This document shows positions 42,496 through 51,800 of a stretch of DNA of 64,000 nt, piece after piece (position 1 is the first letter of the stretch; each line of letters opens with the position of its first letter). Both the position numbers and the translations under genes were made by a program. Origin of the DNA: UBA5078 sp040384465 (GTDB lineage: Bacteria; Pseudomonadota; Gammaproteobacteria; Pseudomonadales; Pseudohongiellaceae); assembly GCA_040384465.1 (NCBI GenBank), contig JAZKJF010000001.1, positions 310,001 through 374,000 of the forward strand, given 5' to 3'. The notes beneath the pieces were generated by a model. That model was not told the DNA's origin. It saw only the letters and a list, made by a program, of their open reading frames with translations, and made no database searches.

Positions 42496-43770
42496 TCAGG
42501 CGAGTATTTCCTTGCCGCCCATGTAGGGACGCAATACGTCGGGAATCGTGACCGAACCGTCGGCGTTCTGGAAATTCTCCAGGATGGCGACCAGCGTGCG
42601 GCCGATGGCCAGCCCGGAACCGTTCAGCGTGTGCAAAAGCTCGGGTTTGCCAGTCTCGGGATTGCGCCAGCGGGCTTGCATGCGGCGGGCCTGGAAGTCC
42701 TCGAAGGTGCTGCAGGACGAGATCTCCCGGTAGCAGCCTTGAGAAGGCAGCCAGACCTCAAGATCGATCGTACGCGCGGCACTGGCGCCCATGTCACCAC
42801 CACACAGGAGCATGGCTCGGTAGGGCAGCTGCAGAAGCTGGAGGATCTTTTCAGCATGGCCAGTCAACTCGTCGAGTGCAGCGTCGGAATCCTGGGGTTT
42901 CACCATCTGCACCAGTTCCACCTTCTCGAACTGATGCTGGCGGATCATGCCACGGGTATCGCGGCCATAGCTGCCCGCCTCACTGCGAAAACACGGCGTA
43001 TGGCAGACGTATTTCAACGGCATCTTCTCGGCCGGCACGATGGTGTCGCGCACGAGATTGGTCACTGGCACTTCGGCGGTCGGGATCAGGTAATACTCGT
43101 CTTCGCCTTCCAGACGGAAAAGGTCTTCGGCAAACTTGGGCAACTGCCCGGTTCCCATTAGCGACTCCCGGTTCACGATGTAAGGCACATAGACTTCTTC
43201 ATAGCCGTGCGCAGTCGTGTGCTGGTCGAGCATGAACTGGATCAATGCCCTGTGCAGCCGCGCCGTGCTGCCATGCAGCACGACGAAACGCGAGCCTGTC
43301 AGTTTGGTGGCGGTCGGGAAATCCATCTGCTCACTGGCCTCGCCGATGGCAACGTGGTCCTTGACCGTGAAATCGAAAACACGGGGCGTGCCCCACTTGC
43401 GCAACTCTCGATTGCCATGCTCGTCGCGTCCTTCCGGCACGCATTCCTGCGGCACGTTGGGGATACGCATGAGCAGATCATTGAACTCGTCCTGCACCAC
43501 GGTCAAAGCTTTCTTGTTCTCCTCCAGCGAGGAGCCCAGATTGGCCACTTCGGCCAGCAGCGGTGCCACATCCTGACCGGCCGCCTTAGCCTGCCCGATC
43601 AGCTTGGAACGCACGTTGCGCTCGTTCTGCAGCTTCTCGGTTTCCTGCTGCAGTTCGCGACGCTTCACGTCCAGCCCGTTGGCCAGCGCGATATCGAGGG
43701 TGAAATTCTTCTTCTTCAGCAATGCCGCCAGTTTTTCAGGTTCTGAGCGCAACCATTTCGGATCCAGCAT
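42496..43770 (-). CDS. serS: Seryl-tRNA synthetase
   Basis: 424 aa class II synthetase. The N-terminal antiparallel coiled coil (about 25-105, LQQETEKLQNERNVRSKLIGQA) binds the long arm of tRNA-Ser. Motif 2 is FRSEAGSYGRDTRGMIRQHQF and motif 3 is NGSGLAIGRTLVAILEN. Charges tRNA-Ser, one gene for which is at 37.1 kb. Confidence 0.97.
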   Translation of the reverse strand: MLDPKWLRSEPEKLAALLKKKNFTLDIALANGLDVKRRELQQETEKLQNERNVRSKLIGQAKAAGQDVAPLLAEVANLGSSLEENKKALTVVQDEFNDLLMRIPNVPQECVPEGRDEHGNRELRKWGTPRVFDFTVKDHVAIGEASEQMDFPTATKLTGSRFVVLHGSTARLHRALIQFMLDQHTTAHGYEEVYVPYIVNRESLMGTGQLPKFAEDLFRLEGEDEYYLIPTAEVPVTNLVRDTIVPAEKMPLKYVCHTPCFRSEAGSYGRDTRGMIRQHQFEKVELVQMVKPQDSDAALDELTGHAEKILQLLQLPYRAMLLCGGDMGASAARTIDLEVWLPSQGCYREISSCSTFEDFQARRMQARWRNPETGKPELLHTLNGSGLAIGRTLVAILENFQNADGSVTIPDVLRPYMGGKEILA

Positions 43771-43834
43771 GGAGTCAATACTTCCTCAAGTCAGGTTCTT
43801 TTCCACAATCAAATAGTTCTTTCACACGGTTCTT

Positions 43835-44200
43835 TTACAAAGCTCGCATCAACACAATCCCCAGCCAGGCTCCGGCCAGACACAGTGCAACGCTGCCCAC
43901 GACATACAACGCCGCTTGCAATAAACGGCCTTCCTGCATCAGCAGCAGAGCATCCAGCGAGAAGCTGGAGAAAGTCGTGAAGGCCCCAAGATAGCCGACC
44001 ACCAGCAGCGAGCGCCATTGCTCGGAGAGGACAGCCTTCTCAGTGATCAATACATACAGCACGCCGATCAGGCACGAGCCCAGCACGTTGACCGCGAAAG
44101 TGCCCCAGGGAAACCGGCTGGCTCCTAGCGCCCCGATCAACCAGTAGCGTGACAAGGCGCCAAGCGCCCCGCCAAAAGCGACTGCCAAGGAGTAGCTCAT
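43835..44200 (-). CDS. crcB: Fluoride exporter CrcB (Fluc)
   Basis: 121 aa, four membrane helices, dual-topology fluoride channel. GGALGALSRYWL, GTFAVNVLGSCLIG and the signature GYLGAFTTFSSFSLD are present. A single-gene Fluc works as a homodimer. Its start overlaps the rarA stop by 4 bases, so it is not behind its own fluoride riboswitch. Confidence 0.95.
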   Translation of the reverse strand: MSYSLAVAFGGALGALSRYWLIGALGASRFPWGTFAVNVLGSCLIGVLYVLITEKAVLSEQWRSLLVVGYLGAFTTFSSFSLDALLLMQEGRLLQAALYVVGSVALCLAGAWLGIVLMRAL

Positions 44201-45615
44201 CGTCCGGTCTGCCCTTGCTCTTTACTGTTGTTGCCGCCGGTCGGATACCGCTGCCGGGGGCTGTTACGGTCACGCTCGCGCAGATAGTCCAGCTTTTCGC
44301 GGATCTTCTGCTCAAGCCCGTTTTCGGTCGGGAAATAATACCGGGTATCCTGCAGCTGCGGGGGAAAATAATTCTCGCCAGCAGAATAGGCTCCGGGCTC
44401 GTCGTGACTGTAGCGGTACTCGGCGCCGTAATCCAAGGACTTCATCAGCGCGGTCGGGGCATTGCGCAAGTGCGGTGGCACGTCCAGCGAAGCCCCACTC
44501 TGCACGTCAGCACGCGCCTGATTGTAGGCGCTGTACACGGCATTGCTCTTCGGCGCACAGGCGAGATAGATGACGGCCTGAGCGATCACCAGTTCGCCCT
44601 CGGGGCTGCCCAGCCGGGTCTGCGCGTCCCAGGCCGACAGCGCTACCTGCAAGGCACGCGGATCAGCGTTGCCGACATCCTCACTGGCCATTCGCACCAA
44701 GCGACGAGCGACATACAGCGGATCACAACCGCCATCCAGCATCCTCACCAGCCAGTACAGCGCGCCGTCGGGGCTGGAGCCGCGCACCGCCTTGTGAAGG
44801 GCAGAGATCTGTTCGTAGAAGGAGTCGCCGCCCTTGTCGAAGCGACGCGCACTGCCCTGCAACACCTGCTCAATAACCTGGGTATCGACGTGCAGCACGC
44901 CATCGCGTTCACTACCCAGATCGACTGCAATCTCCAGCAGATTGAGCACTTTGCGGGCATCGCCATCGGCCGCCATCGCCAAGCGGCGTTTCTCCGGCTC
45001 GGCCACTGCTATGCGGCGCTTGCCGAGTCCGCGCCGGGCATCGCTCAGCGCCGCGTCGATCACGCCAACCAGGGCATCATCGTCTAGGGATTTGAGGACG
45101 TAGACCCGCGCCCGCGACAACAGCGCATTGTTCAACTCAAAAGAGGGATTCTCGGTGGTAGCGCCAATGAAGATCAGCGTGCCATCCTCGACATGGGGAA
45201 GAAAAGCGTCCTGCTGGCTCTTGTTGAAGCGGTGCACCTCGTCCACGAACAGGATGGTGGAACGGCCGTTGACCTTGCGCAATGCCTGCGCCCGTTCGAC
45301 AGCAGCGCGAATGTCTTTGACACCGGAGAGTACCGCCGAGAGGCTCTCGAACTGCCCGCCACTGGTCTCGGCCACCAGCCTCGCCAGTGTCGTCTTCCCG
45401 ACACCCGGCGGCCCCCACAGAATCATGGAGTGAGGCAGTCCCTTGCGGATAGCTTCGCCCAGTGACTTGCCCTCCCCGAGCAAATGTTCCTGACCAATGA
45501 AATCCTCCAACTGCCGAGGTCGCATGCGCGACGCCAGCGGCTGAGACGCAGCGGCCGTCTCCAGAGCAGGTTTGTCGTCTTCGGGGAACAAGGACTGGGA
45601 CACGTTGTCAGCCAT
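44197..45615 (-). CDS. rarA: Replication-associated recombination protein RarA (MgsA)
   Basis: 472 aa AAA+ ATPase acting at stalled replication forks. Walker A GPPGVGKTTLARL, Walker B LFVDEVHRF, sensor GATTENPSFELNNALLSR. An MgsA-type C-terminus follows (WLVRMLDGGCDPLYVARRLVRMASEDVG). Typical slot between lolA and crcB. Confidence 0.96.
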   Translation of the reverse strand: MADNVSQSLFPEDDKPALETAAASQPLASRMRPRQLEDFIGQEHLLGEGKSLGEAIRKGLPHSMILWGPPGVGKTTLARLVAETSGGQFESLSAVLSGVKDIRAAVERAQALRKVNGRSTILFVDEVHRFNKSQQDAFLPHVEDGTLIFIGATTENPSFELNNALLSRARVYVLKSLDDDALVGVIDAALSDARRGLGKRRIAVAEPEKRRLAMAADGDARKVLNLLEIAVDLGSERDGVLHVDTQVIEQVLQGSARRFDKGGDSFYEQISALHKAVRGSSPDGALYWLVRMLDGGCDPLYVARRLVRMASEDVGNADPRALQVALSAWDAQTRLGSPEGELVIAQAVIYLACAPKSNAVYSAYNQARADVQSGASLDVPPHLRNAPTALMKSLDYGAEYRYSHDEPGAYSAGENYFPPQLQDTRYYFPTENGLEQKIREKLDYLRERDRNSPRQRYPTGGNNSKEQGQTGR

Positions 45616-45627
45616 GGCAGCGGACCG

Positions 45628-46341
45628 TCACTGTGCAGAATTGTCGATGACGTCGATATCTTCCGGCGGGACAAATACAAACAGCGCATCGTCGAGAGGA
45701 AGATTGATCTCGGGGTTGAAGAATTCCCAGAAAGTGCGCTGACCATTACCGTTGTCGACATGGATGGAGGTCAGTTGTATACCCGTGAAATACAGTGTCA
45801 CGCGCCTGTAGAGACTCGTCTCATCGAGAGGTTCCAGGAAGAACTCCCAGGCCTCGCCGTCACGCACTGCGCCACCGGTAATCGTGTAATCGGCGCGAAT
45901 TTCGTCCATACGTCCGCTCAGCAGCTGAGCAGCCAGTTCCGAGCGCGCCGCGTCCCAAGGCTCAACGGTCACCTGCAGCAGATCGGGTTGATAGTTCCAG
46001 AGCGTGACACCGTCGGTGACGATCAGTTCGGGATAAGGGAGCACCGTCTCCCAGTAGAAACCGTCCGGGCGCTTGAGCTTGAACCTGATCTCGCTTTCCT
46101 CAAGGATACCGCCAGTAGACTCCAGAATCAGTTGCCGCACGTCCGCCTGAATGGTGTCGATGTCGCCAAGCAACTCTTCCAGTTTGTCCGCCGACGCCTG
46201 CTGGGCAAGCGCCGTTGGGGCACCGAATGCCAGAAAAGACAAGGTCAGGAGCAATGCGGTTAGGAACAGTCCGGGCAGGAAAGCCTTGCGCCTCGGGCTC
46301 AACATGGCGTTCACAAGCGGGTTGAGAGTGGAATGTTGCAT
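45628..46341 (-). CDS. lolA: Outer-membrane lipoprotein carrier LolA
   Basis: 237 aa periplasmic chaperone that carries lipoproteins from LolCDE to LolB. Signal peptide with a hydrophobic core GLFLTALLLTLSFLAFG. Mature fold: KLEELLGDIDTIQADVRQ, then FYWETVLPYPELIVTDGVTLWNYQPDLLQVTV. The start at 46341 has AGGAA upstream; an ATG at 46305 would give a more usual signal length but no ribosome site. Confidence 0.93.
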   Translation of the reverse strand: MQHSTLNPLVNAMLSPRRKAFLPGLFLTALLLTLSFLAFGAPTALAQQASADKLEELLGDIDTIQADVRQLILESTGGILEESEIRFKLKRPDGFYWETVLPYPELIVTDGVTLWNYQPDLLQVTVEPWDAARSELAAQLLSGRMDEIRADYTITGGAVRDGEAWEFFLEPLDETSLYRRVTLYFTGIQLTSIHVDNGNGQRTFWEFFNPEINLPLDDALFVFVPPEDIDVIDNSAQ

Positions 46342-46357
46342 AGGGCGGTTTCCTGAA

Positions 46358-48652
46358 CTAGCGAGGGGGAGGCGGCGCGATCACTTCGCGGCTGCCGTTA
46401 CTGCCCATGGCGGAGACGACTCCGGCTGACTCCATGGCGTCAATCATGCGAGCGGCGCGATTGTAGCCGATCCGCAGCTTTCTCTGTACCGCCGAGATGG
46501 AGGCCTTGCGTGATTCTGTCACGAAGGCCACGGCTTCATCGTAAAGAGCATCATCTTCTTCACCACCGCCCTCCTCGTCTCCTCCGTCGCCGAAGCTACC
46601 GTAGTCGCGCTCGTCGGCACCTTGAGTAATCTCGTCGATATAAACCGGTTCGCCGCGCGCTTTCCAATCGGCCACAACGCGGTGAACCTCTTCATCGCTG
46701 ACGAAAGCGCCATGCACACGCGTGGCGACACCGCCACCTGGCGGCAGGAACAGCATGTCACCATTGCCCAGCAGTTGCTCGGCACCGCCCTCGCCCAGAA
46801 TCGTGCGCGAATCGATCTTCGACTGCACCATGAACGAGAGACGGGTAGGAATGTTGGCCTTGATCAAACCGGTGAGCACGTCAACTGATGGACGCTGAGT
46901 TGCCAGAATCAGGTGAATACCGGCCGCCCGCGCCTTCTGCGCGATCCGGGCAATCAGCTCTTCGACCTTCTTGCCTACCACCATCATCATGTCGGCGAGT
47001 TCGTCCACGACCACCACGATCACCGGCAAGGATTCCAGCATGGGTGCTGACTGCTCTTCGAACAGCTGCATCGGGTCGGGCCGCCACAGCGGATCGACAA
47101 TCGGCTGGCCTGCCGCTTGAGCATCAGTCACTTTCTTGTTGTAACCAGCAAGATTGCGCACACCCAATGCCGACATCAGCTTGTAGCGGCGCTCCATCTC
47201 AGCCACGCACCAGCGCAGACCGTTGGCGGCGTCTTTCATGTCGGTGATGACCGGCGTCAAAAGGTGTGGAATGCCATCGTAGACCGACAACTCCAGCATC
47301 TTCGGATCGATCATGATCATCCGCACTTCCTGCGGGGTGGACTTGAACAAGAGGCTGAGGATCATCGCATTCACGCCGACAGACTTACCCGAGCCGGTGG
47401 TACCAGCAACCAACAGGTGCGGCATCTTCGCCAGGTCCACGATTACCGGATTGCCGACGATGTCATGGCCGAGCGCCATGCTGACCGGAGAATGGGATTT
47501 GTCGAAATCCGGAGACGCCAGCACCTGGCTGAGCATAATCATCTCGCGGTGTTCGTTGGGGATCTCGATGCCGATGACGGTCTTGCCTGGAATCACCTCC
47601 ACCACGCGCACACTCACCAGCGCCAGCGAACGCGCCAGATCCTTGCCCAACCCGGTGATGCGACTGGCCTTGATACCAGGCGCGGGTTGCACTTCGAACC
47701 GGGTAATCACCGGGCCAGGATTGACGGCGGTCACTTCGATCTCGATGCCGAAATCCTTGAGCTTGAGTTCCAGCAGCCGCGACATTGCCTCAAGAGAATC
47801 TTTGGAGAAACCGGCCTTGGTGCTGCCCTTCCACTCATCCAGCAATGAAATCGCGGGCAGGTCGCCGGGGTTAGGAGCCGTGAACAGACGTCCCTGCCGC
47901 TCCTTCTCGACGCGCTCACTCTTCTGCACAGGCGCTTTGGCCACGGGGGCAATGGTTGGTGGCACGCGCTTCTTTTCTTTTTCGATGTAGATATCGAGAT
48001 TGCGCTTGCGAGACTCCAGAATCTGCTTGGTGTCCTGCTCTTCCTTTCGGCTTTGTAGCCAACCACGCAGCCCCGTGCCGAATGAACCCAGCAGCGTCAA
48101 CGTCCAGTAACCCGTGGCATCGATGAGACGCAGCCAGGAAATCTCCACCGTGATGGTCAGGCCCAACAGGAAAAGTGCGAAGTAGAGGATCGTGCTGCCA
48201 ACCACGGCAAACACCGGTACCGTGACATCCACCATCAACGAACCAATGACGCCACCAGCCAGCCAGGACACCCCTGGATCAATTTCGAAATGCATCGTCG
48301 CCAGCGCACAGGCTCCCACTGCCAGCAGGATGACCCCGCTCGTCTTGAGTCCGAACATTCCCCAGGAAAACTCTTCATCGGGTTCGTCCGAATGGCGCAA
48401 CATGCCAACGACTTTGAGCCCGAGCGTCAGTGGAAACAGATAGGCGAAGAGACCGAACAGATGCAACAGCAAGTCGGCTATCCAGGCGCCGAGTTGTCCC
48501 ACGGCATTATCAATGTCGCCACCTGCGCCTGTGGTGAAGAAGCCCGGGTCCGCCGACGAGTAGGTCAACAGGGCAATTAGCAGAAAGATACCGCTGAGAA
48601 AACACAGAATGAGAGTGGCTTCGCGCACGACGCGGTTGAGCACCCGACTCAT
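46358..48652 (-). CDS. ftsK: DNA translocase FtsK
   Basis: 764 aa from the ATG at 48652; a TTG at 48721 or an ATG at 48853 would add basic N-terminal residues, so the start is uncertain. Four to five membrane helices (about 15-190), a short linker compared with E. coli, then the RecA-like motor with Walker A VAGTTGSGKSVGVNAM and Walker B VIVVVDELADMM. The C-terminal gamma domain (SISAVQRKLRIGYNRAARMID) reads KOPS sequences and activates XerD at dif. Couples chromosome segregation to division. Confidence 0.96.
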   Translation of the reverse strand: MSRVLNRVVREATLILCFLSGIFLLIALLTYSSADPGFFTTGAGGDIDNAVGQLGAWIADLLLHLFGLFAYLFPLTLGLKVVGMLRHSDEPDEEFSWGMFGLKTSGVILLAVGACALATMHFEIDPGVSWLAGGVIGSLMVDVTVPVFAVVGSTILYFALFLLGLTITVEISWLRLIDATGYWTLTLLGSFGTGLRGWLQSRKEEQDTKQILESRKRNLDIYIEKEKKRVPPTIAPVAKAPVQKSERVEKERQGRLFTAPNPGDLPAISLLDEWKGSTKAGFSKDSLEAMSRLLELKLKDFGIEIEVTAVNPGPVITRFEVQPAPGIKASRITGLGKDLARSLALVSVRVVEVIPGKTVIGIEIPNEHREMIMLSQVLASPDFDKSHSPVSMALGHDIVGNPVIVDLAKMPHLLVAGTTGSGKSVGVNAMILSLLFKSTPQEVRMIMIDPKMLELSVYDGIPHLLTPVITDMKDAANGLRWCVAEMERRYKLMSALGVRNLAGYNKKVTDAQAAGQPIVDPLWRPDPMQLFEEQSAPMLESLPVIVVVVDELADMMMVVGKKVEELIARIAQKARAAGIHLILATQRPSVDVLTGLIKANIPTRLSFMVQSKIDSRTILGEGGAEQLLGNGDMLFLPPGGGVATRVHGAFVSDEEVHRVVADWKARGEPVYIDEITQGADERDYGSFGDGGDEEGGGEEDDALYDEAVAFVTESRKASISAVQRKLRIGYNRAARMIDAMESAGVVSAMGSNGSREVIAPPPPR

Positions 48653-48949
48653 CGTCCCCGCTGCCGGCGTGTCCGAATTAACCCGTGTTTCTTTATTGAC
48701 TTTCCTGTTTGATTTATTTTTCAAACTTTTCAGAGACCTGCAATTATGTTTTCTATCTGATTCTAGATTTTGATGGGCGCTATGATAATCAATTTCATCG
48801 GTGCCGCAAATAACAGAAACGGCACGTTGAGGAGTATTGCACGGCAGAAACAAGCACAGCCAAGAATTTGTGTGAGGAAGTCTGGCGGATCAACTAGAAT
48901 ACCGGCCATCAGCAACAAAACCAGGACAGCAAACAGGAATCCTTCTTTC

Positions 48950-49897
48950 ATGAGCGAAGTACAGCACCACAGACTGATCATCCTCGGCTCCGGCCCGGCT
49001 GGCTACACCGCCGCCGTTTATGCCGCACGCGCCAACCTAAAGCCCGTCATCCTCACTGGTATGCAGCAGGGTGGACAGCTCACCACCACCACTGAAGTGG
49101 ATAACTGGCCAGGGGATGTGGAGGGTCTGCAAGGACCTGCACTGATGGAAAGAATGCGTCTGCATGCGGAGCGCTTCGACGCCAATATCATTTTCGACCA
49201 TATCAACAAGACCGATCTGTCCAAACGCCCCTTCACCCTGTGGGGCGACTCGGCGGTCTACACCTGTGATGCGTTGATCATCGCCACGGGTGCTTCTGCC
49301 CAATACCTTGGACTGCCCTCCGAAGAAGCCTTCATGGGCAAGGGCGTCAGTGCCTGTGCGACCTGTGATGGTTTCTTCTACCGCAACAAGCCGGTCGCCG
49401 TTATCGGTGGTGGCAACACCGCTGTAGAGGAAGCCCTGTATTTGTCCAACATCGCCTCTCACGTCACACTGGTGCATCGCCGCGACCGTCTGAAAGCCGA
49501 GAAGATCATGCAGGACAAGCTGTTCGAGAAGCAGAAAGCCGGTCTGATCACTATCGAGTGGAATCACCGCCTGGACGAAGTGCTGGGAGATGACATGGGC
49601 GTCACCGGACTGCGCATCGCCAGCACCGCGAACGGCCAGACCAAAGATATTGCCGTTGACGGCGTCTTCATTGCCATCGGCCATAAGCCCAATTCCGACA
49701 TTTTCCAGGGACAACTGGATCTGCATGACGGCTACGTCAAGATTCACAGTGGCATCAATGGCAACGCGACCCAGACCAGCGTGCCGGGAGTCTTCGCCGC
49801 TGGCGACATTGCCGATCACGTCTACCGACAAGCCGTCACCTCAGCAGGCTTCGGTTGCATGGCAGCGTTGGATGCCGAAAAATTTCTGGACCAGTAA
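48950..49897 (+). CDS. trxB: Thioredoxin reductase
   Basis: 315 aa flavoenzyme that reduces thioredoxin with NADPH. FAD fold LIILGSGPAGYTAAVYAARA, redox centre Cys136-Ala-Thr-Cys139 in SACATCDGFF, NADPH fold VIGGGNTAVEEALYLS, and C-terminal GVFAAGDIADHVYRQAVTSAGFG. Start at the ATG 48950, with AGGAA upstream; an earlier in-frame start at 48770 adds residues unlike the family. Divergent from ftsK. Confidence 0.96.
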   Translation: MSEVQHHRLIILGSGPAGYTAAVYAARANLKPVILTGMQQGGQLTTTTEVDNWPGDVEGLQGPALMERMRLHAERFDANIIFDHINKTDLSKRPFTLWGDSAVYTCDALIIATGASAQYLGLPSEEAFMGKGVSACATCDGFFYRNKPVAVIGGGNTAVEEALYLSNIASHVTLVHRRDRLKAEKIMQDKLFEKQKAGLITIEWNHRLDEVLGDDMGVTGLRIASTANGQTKDIAVDGVFIAIGHKPNSDIFQGQLDLHDGYVKIHSGINGNATQTSVPGVFAAGDIADHVYRQAVTSAGFGCMAALDAEKFLDQ

Positions 49898-49939
49898 ACC
49901 CGGCACCCACGGCGGTACCGACCGGCGAGATGAGGCAGC

Positions 49940-50650
49940 ATGCTCAAACTCCACTGGCTGAGCGAGAAGAGCCTCGACTTCCCTCCCGTCTCCAAAGCAT
50001 TGCGGGACCCTGACGGCTTGCTCGCCGTCGGGGGTGACCTGCACCCCGAACGCCTGCAACGCGCTTACGAGCAAGGCATATTCCCCTGGTATTCCGAGGA
50101 TCAGCCCATCCTCTGGTGGTCTCCCTCCATACGGATGGTGCTTGAGCCTGACGACCTGCAGATTTCCCGCAGCATGCGCAAAGTGCTACGTCGACAACAG
50201 TTCCGAATAACTTTCGACACGGCATTTCCCACAGTCATGGCCCAATGCGCGGCAGTGCGGGAAGCCGGACCCGGCACCTGGATCACCGCCGAGATGCAGG
50301 AGGCTTACTGCCAACTGCACACTCAGCACATTGCACACTCAGTCGAAGTCTGGGAGCGCGACGTGCTGGTTGGCGGTCTCTACGGCATCGCGATGGGACA
50401 ACTGTTCTTCGGAGAATCCATGTTCAGCCTGCGTGACAACGCCTCAAAAACCGCATTGATTGTGCTGACCCGGCAACTGCAAAAGTGGGGATATCGTCTG
50501 ATCGACTGCCAGGTGCCCAGCGCACACCTGCGCAGCCTGGGGGCAAAGGAAATGCCGAGGAAGGCCTTCCTGAAACTGCTTGCCGAATACCGGCACGCGC
50601 CTGGCAAACTCGGCACATGGACTCTGGAGATCAATCCCTGTGAGCTCTGA
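49940..50650 (+). CDS. aat: Leucyl/phenylalanyl-tRNA-protein transferase
   Basis: 236 aa. Adds Leu or Phe to proteins that begin with Lys or Arg, making them ClpS-ClpAP substrates. N-terminal FPPVSKALRDPDGLLAVGGDL, then YEQGIFPWYSEDQPILWWSP and the catalytic-core GGLYGIAMGQLFFGESMFS. Followed by bpt with an 11-base overlap; clpS and clpA are 1-4 kb away. Confidence 0.97.
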   Translation: MLKLHWLSEKSLDFPPVSKALRDPDGLLAVGGDLHPERLQRAYEQGIFPWYSEDQPILWWSPSIRMVLEPDDLQISRSMRKVLRRQQFRITFDTAFPTVMAQCAAVREAGPGTWITAEMQEAYCQLHTQHIAHSVEVWERDVLVGGLYGIAMGQLFFGESMFSLRDNASKTALIVLTRQLQKWGYRLIDCQVPSAHLRSLGAKEMPRKAFLKLLAEYRHAPGKLGTWTLEINPCEL

Positions 50651-51359
50651 AGACCTGACGACATTGCGCTTTTATCAAACGACAGCGCATGACTGCAGCT
50701 ATCTGGACGGACAGCAGGCTGCGACGGTGTTCATGGACCCGGAGCAGCCGCTGACGGCAACGCTCTACAGCCGCCTTATCACGGCAGGTTTTCGACGTAG
50801 CGGCACGCACCTCTACCGTCCCGCCTGCGAACACTGTCAGGCGTGTATCTCCTGCCGTGTCAGGGTCCGCGACTTCACACCAGGCAAGCGTTTCAAGCGA
50901 GTGTGGCGGCGCAATCAGGACATCGTCGCGCTGGACCTGTCCGCCAGTGCTCTCAATGATCCCCAGTTTTATGAACTCTACGCCCGCTACATCACGCTGC
51001 GGCATGCCGACGGCGACATGTACCCACCCTCTCGCGAGCAATTTCAATCATTCATCAAAGCTAGCACCCCCACCACGCGCTTCCATGGTTTTTTTGTAAA
51101 AGGGGAACTGGTGGCCGTCTGCATTCTCGATGAGCTGGATCATGGCTTGTCCGCCATGTATACCTTCTTTGAACCGGAGATACCCGCGCGCTCCCTGGGT
51201 GTTTATGTGATCCTGTGGCAAATCGAGAAAGCGCGACGGCTCAACCTGCCCTACCTGTACCTGGGTTACTGGATCAAAGGCTGTGAGAAGATGAGCTATA
51301 AGACTGACTATAGGCCTTTGGAGTTGCTGGTGGCGAACAGATGGACGCTGCTGACTTGA
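50640..51359 (+). CDS. bpt: Aspartate/glutamate leucyltransferase
   Basis: 239 aa from a GTG at 50640 that overlaps the end of aat. Adds leucine to proteins that start with Asp or Glu, feeding the same ClpS pathway. Cysteine-rich N-terminal site CEHCQACISCRV, then SREQFQSFI and LGVYVILWQIEKARRLNLPYLYLGYWI. A homologue of eukaryotic Ate1; the bacterial form uses Leu-tRNA. Confidence 0.95.
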   Translation: MSSEDLTTLRFYQTTAHDCSYLDGQQAATVFMDPEQPLTATLYSRLITAGFRRSGTHLYRPACEHCQACISCRVRVRDFTPGKRFKRVWRRNQDIVALDLSASALNDPQFYELYARYITLRHADGDMYPPSREQFQSFIKASTPTTRFHGFFVKGELVAVCILDELDHGLSAMYTFFEPEIPARSLGVYVILWQIEKARRLNLPYLYLGYWIKGCEKMSYKTDYRPLELLVANRWTLLT

Positions 51360-51383
51360 ACGCCCATTGACAGCAAAGCAGTT

Positions 51384-51412
51384 TTGCTTATCCAACTTAA
51401 ATGAGGCAAAAT
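51384..51412 (+). promoter_or_regulatory. Likely promoter of infA
   Basis: -35 TTGCTT (51384-51389), 17 bases, -10 CAAAAT (51407-51412), followed by GCGCGC at the start point. Moderate match. Confidence 0.5.
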
Positions 51413-51477
51413 GCGCGCACGATTTTGACCGCTCGCGGTTATTTATGCTTGTTTACCTGAATCAGGATTGATTGTTA

Positions 51478-51696
51478 ATGGCAAAAGAAGATCAGATCGA
51501 AATGGATGGTGAGGTAGTCGATACACTCCCTAATACCATGTTTCGTGTGAAGCTGGAGAATGGCCACATCGTGACCGCGCACATCTCCGGCAAAATGAGA
51601 AAGAACTACATCCGTATTCTGACCGGCGATCAGGTCAAGGTTGAGTTGACACCTTACGACCTGAGCAAGGGTCGCATCACCTATCGCGCTCGCTGA
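51478..51696 (+). CDS. infA: Translation initiation factor IF-1
   Basis: 72 aa, a single OB-fold S1-like domain: MAKEDQIEMDGEVVDTLPNT, FRVKLENGH, HISGKMRKNYIRILTGD, YDLSKGRITYR. Blocks the ribosomal A site during initiation. The ATG at 51478 is the family start; a TTG two codons upstream is unlikely. Confidence 0.98.
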   Translation: MAKEDQIEMDGEVVDTLPNTMFRVKLENGHIVTAHISGKMRKNYIRILTGDQVKVELTPYDLSKGRITYRAR

Positions 51697-51709
51697 GCGG
51701 CAACAGAAG

Positions 51710-51727
51710 CGAGGGCTGATGCCCTCG
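51710..51727 (+). terminator. Hairpin after infA
   Basis: CGAGGGC/GCCCTCG with a 4-base loop (51710-51727), followed by GTTCTATT. The T-tract is poor, so termination is uncertain. Confidence 0.5.
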
Positions 51728-51743
51728 GTTCTATTGAGTCTTT

Positions 51744-51800
51744 GCGTTTAAATCCCTGCATTTAAATCTCTGCGCTTAACTCTCTACGCTTCAAATCACT
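51744..51800. repeat. Degenerate 14-bp tandem repeats across the clpA stop codon
   Basis: Four consecutive units of 14-15 bases (starting at 51744, 51758, 51772 and 51786), pattern GCGTTTAAATCCCT with changes. The clpA stop codon (51762-51764) lies in the second unit, so the last residues of ClpA (SDLKRRELSAEI) are repeat-encoded. Confidence 0.65.

Noticed and set aside
44201..44320. Fluoride riboswitch before crcB
   Set aside because: crcB starts inside the end of rarA, leaving no leader for a riboswitch.
44149..45087. 312-codon frame antisense to rarA
   Set aside because: The opposite strand encodes an unmistakable RarA; the antisense product has no recognisable motifs.
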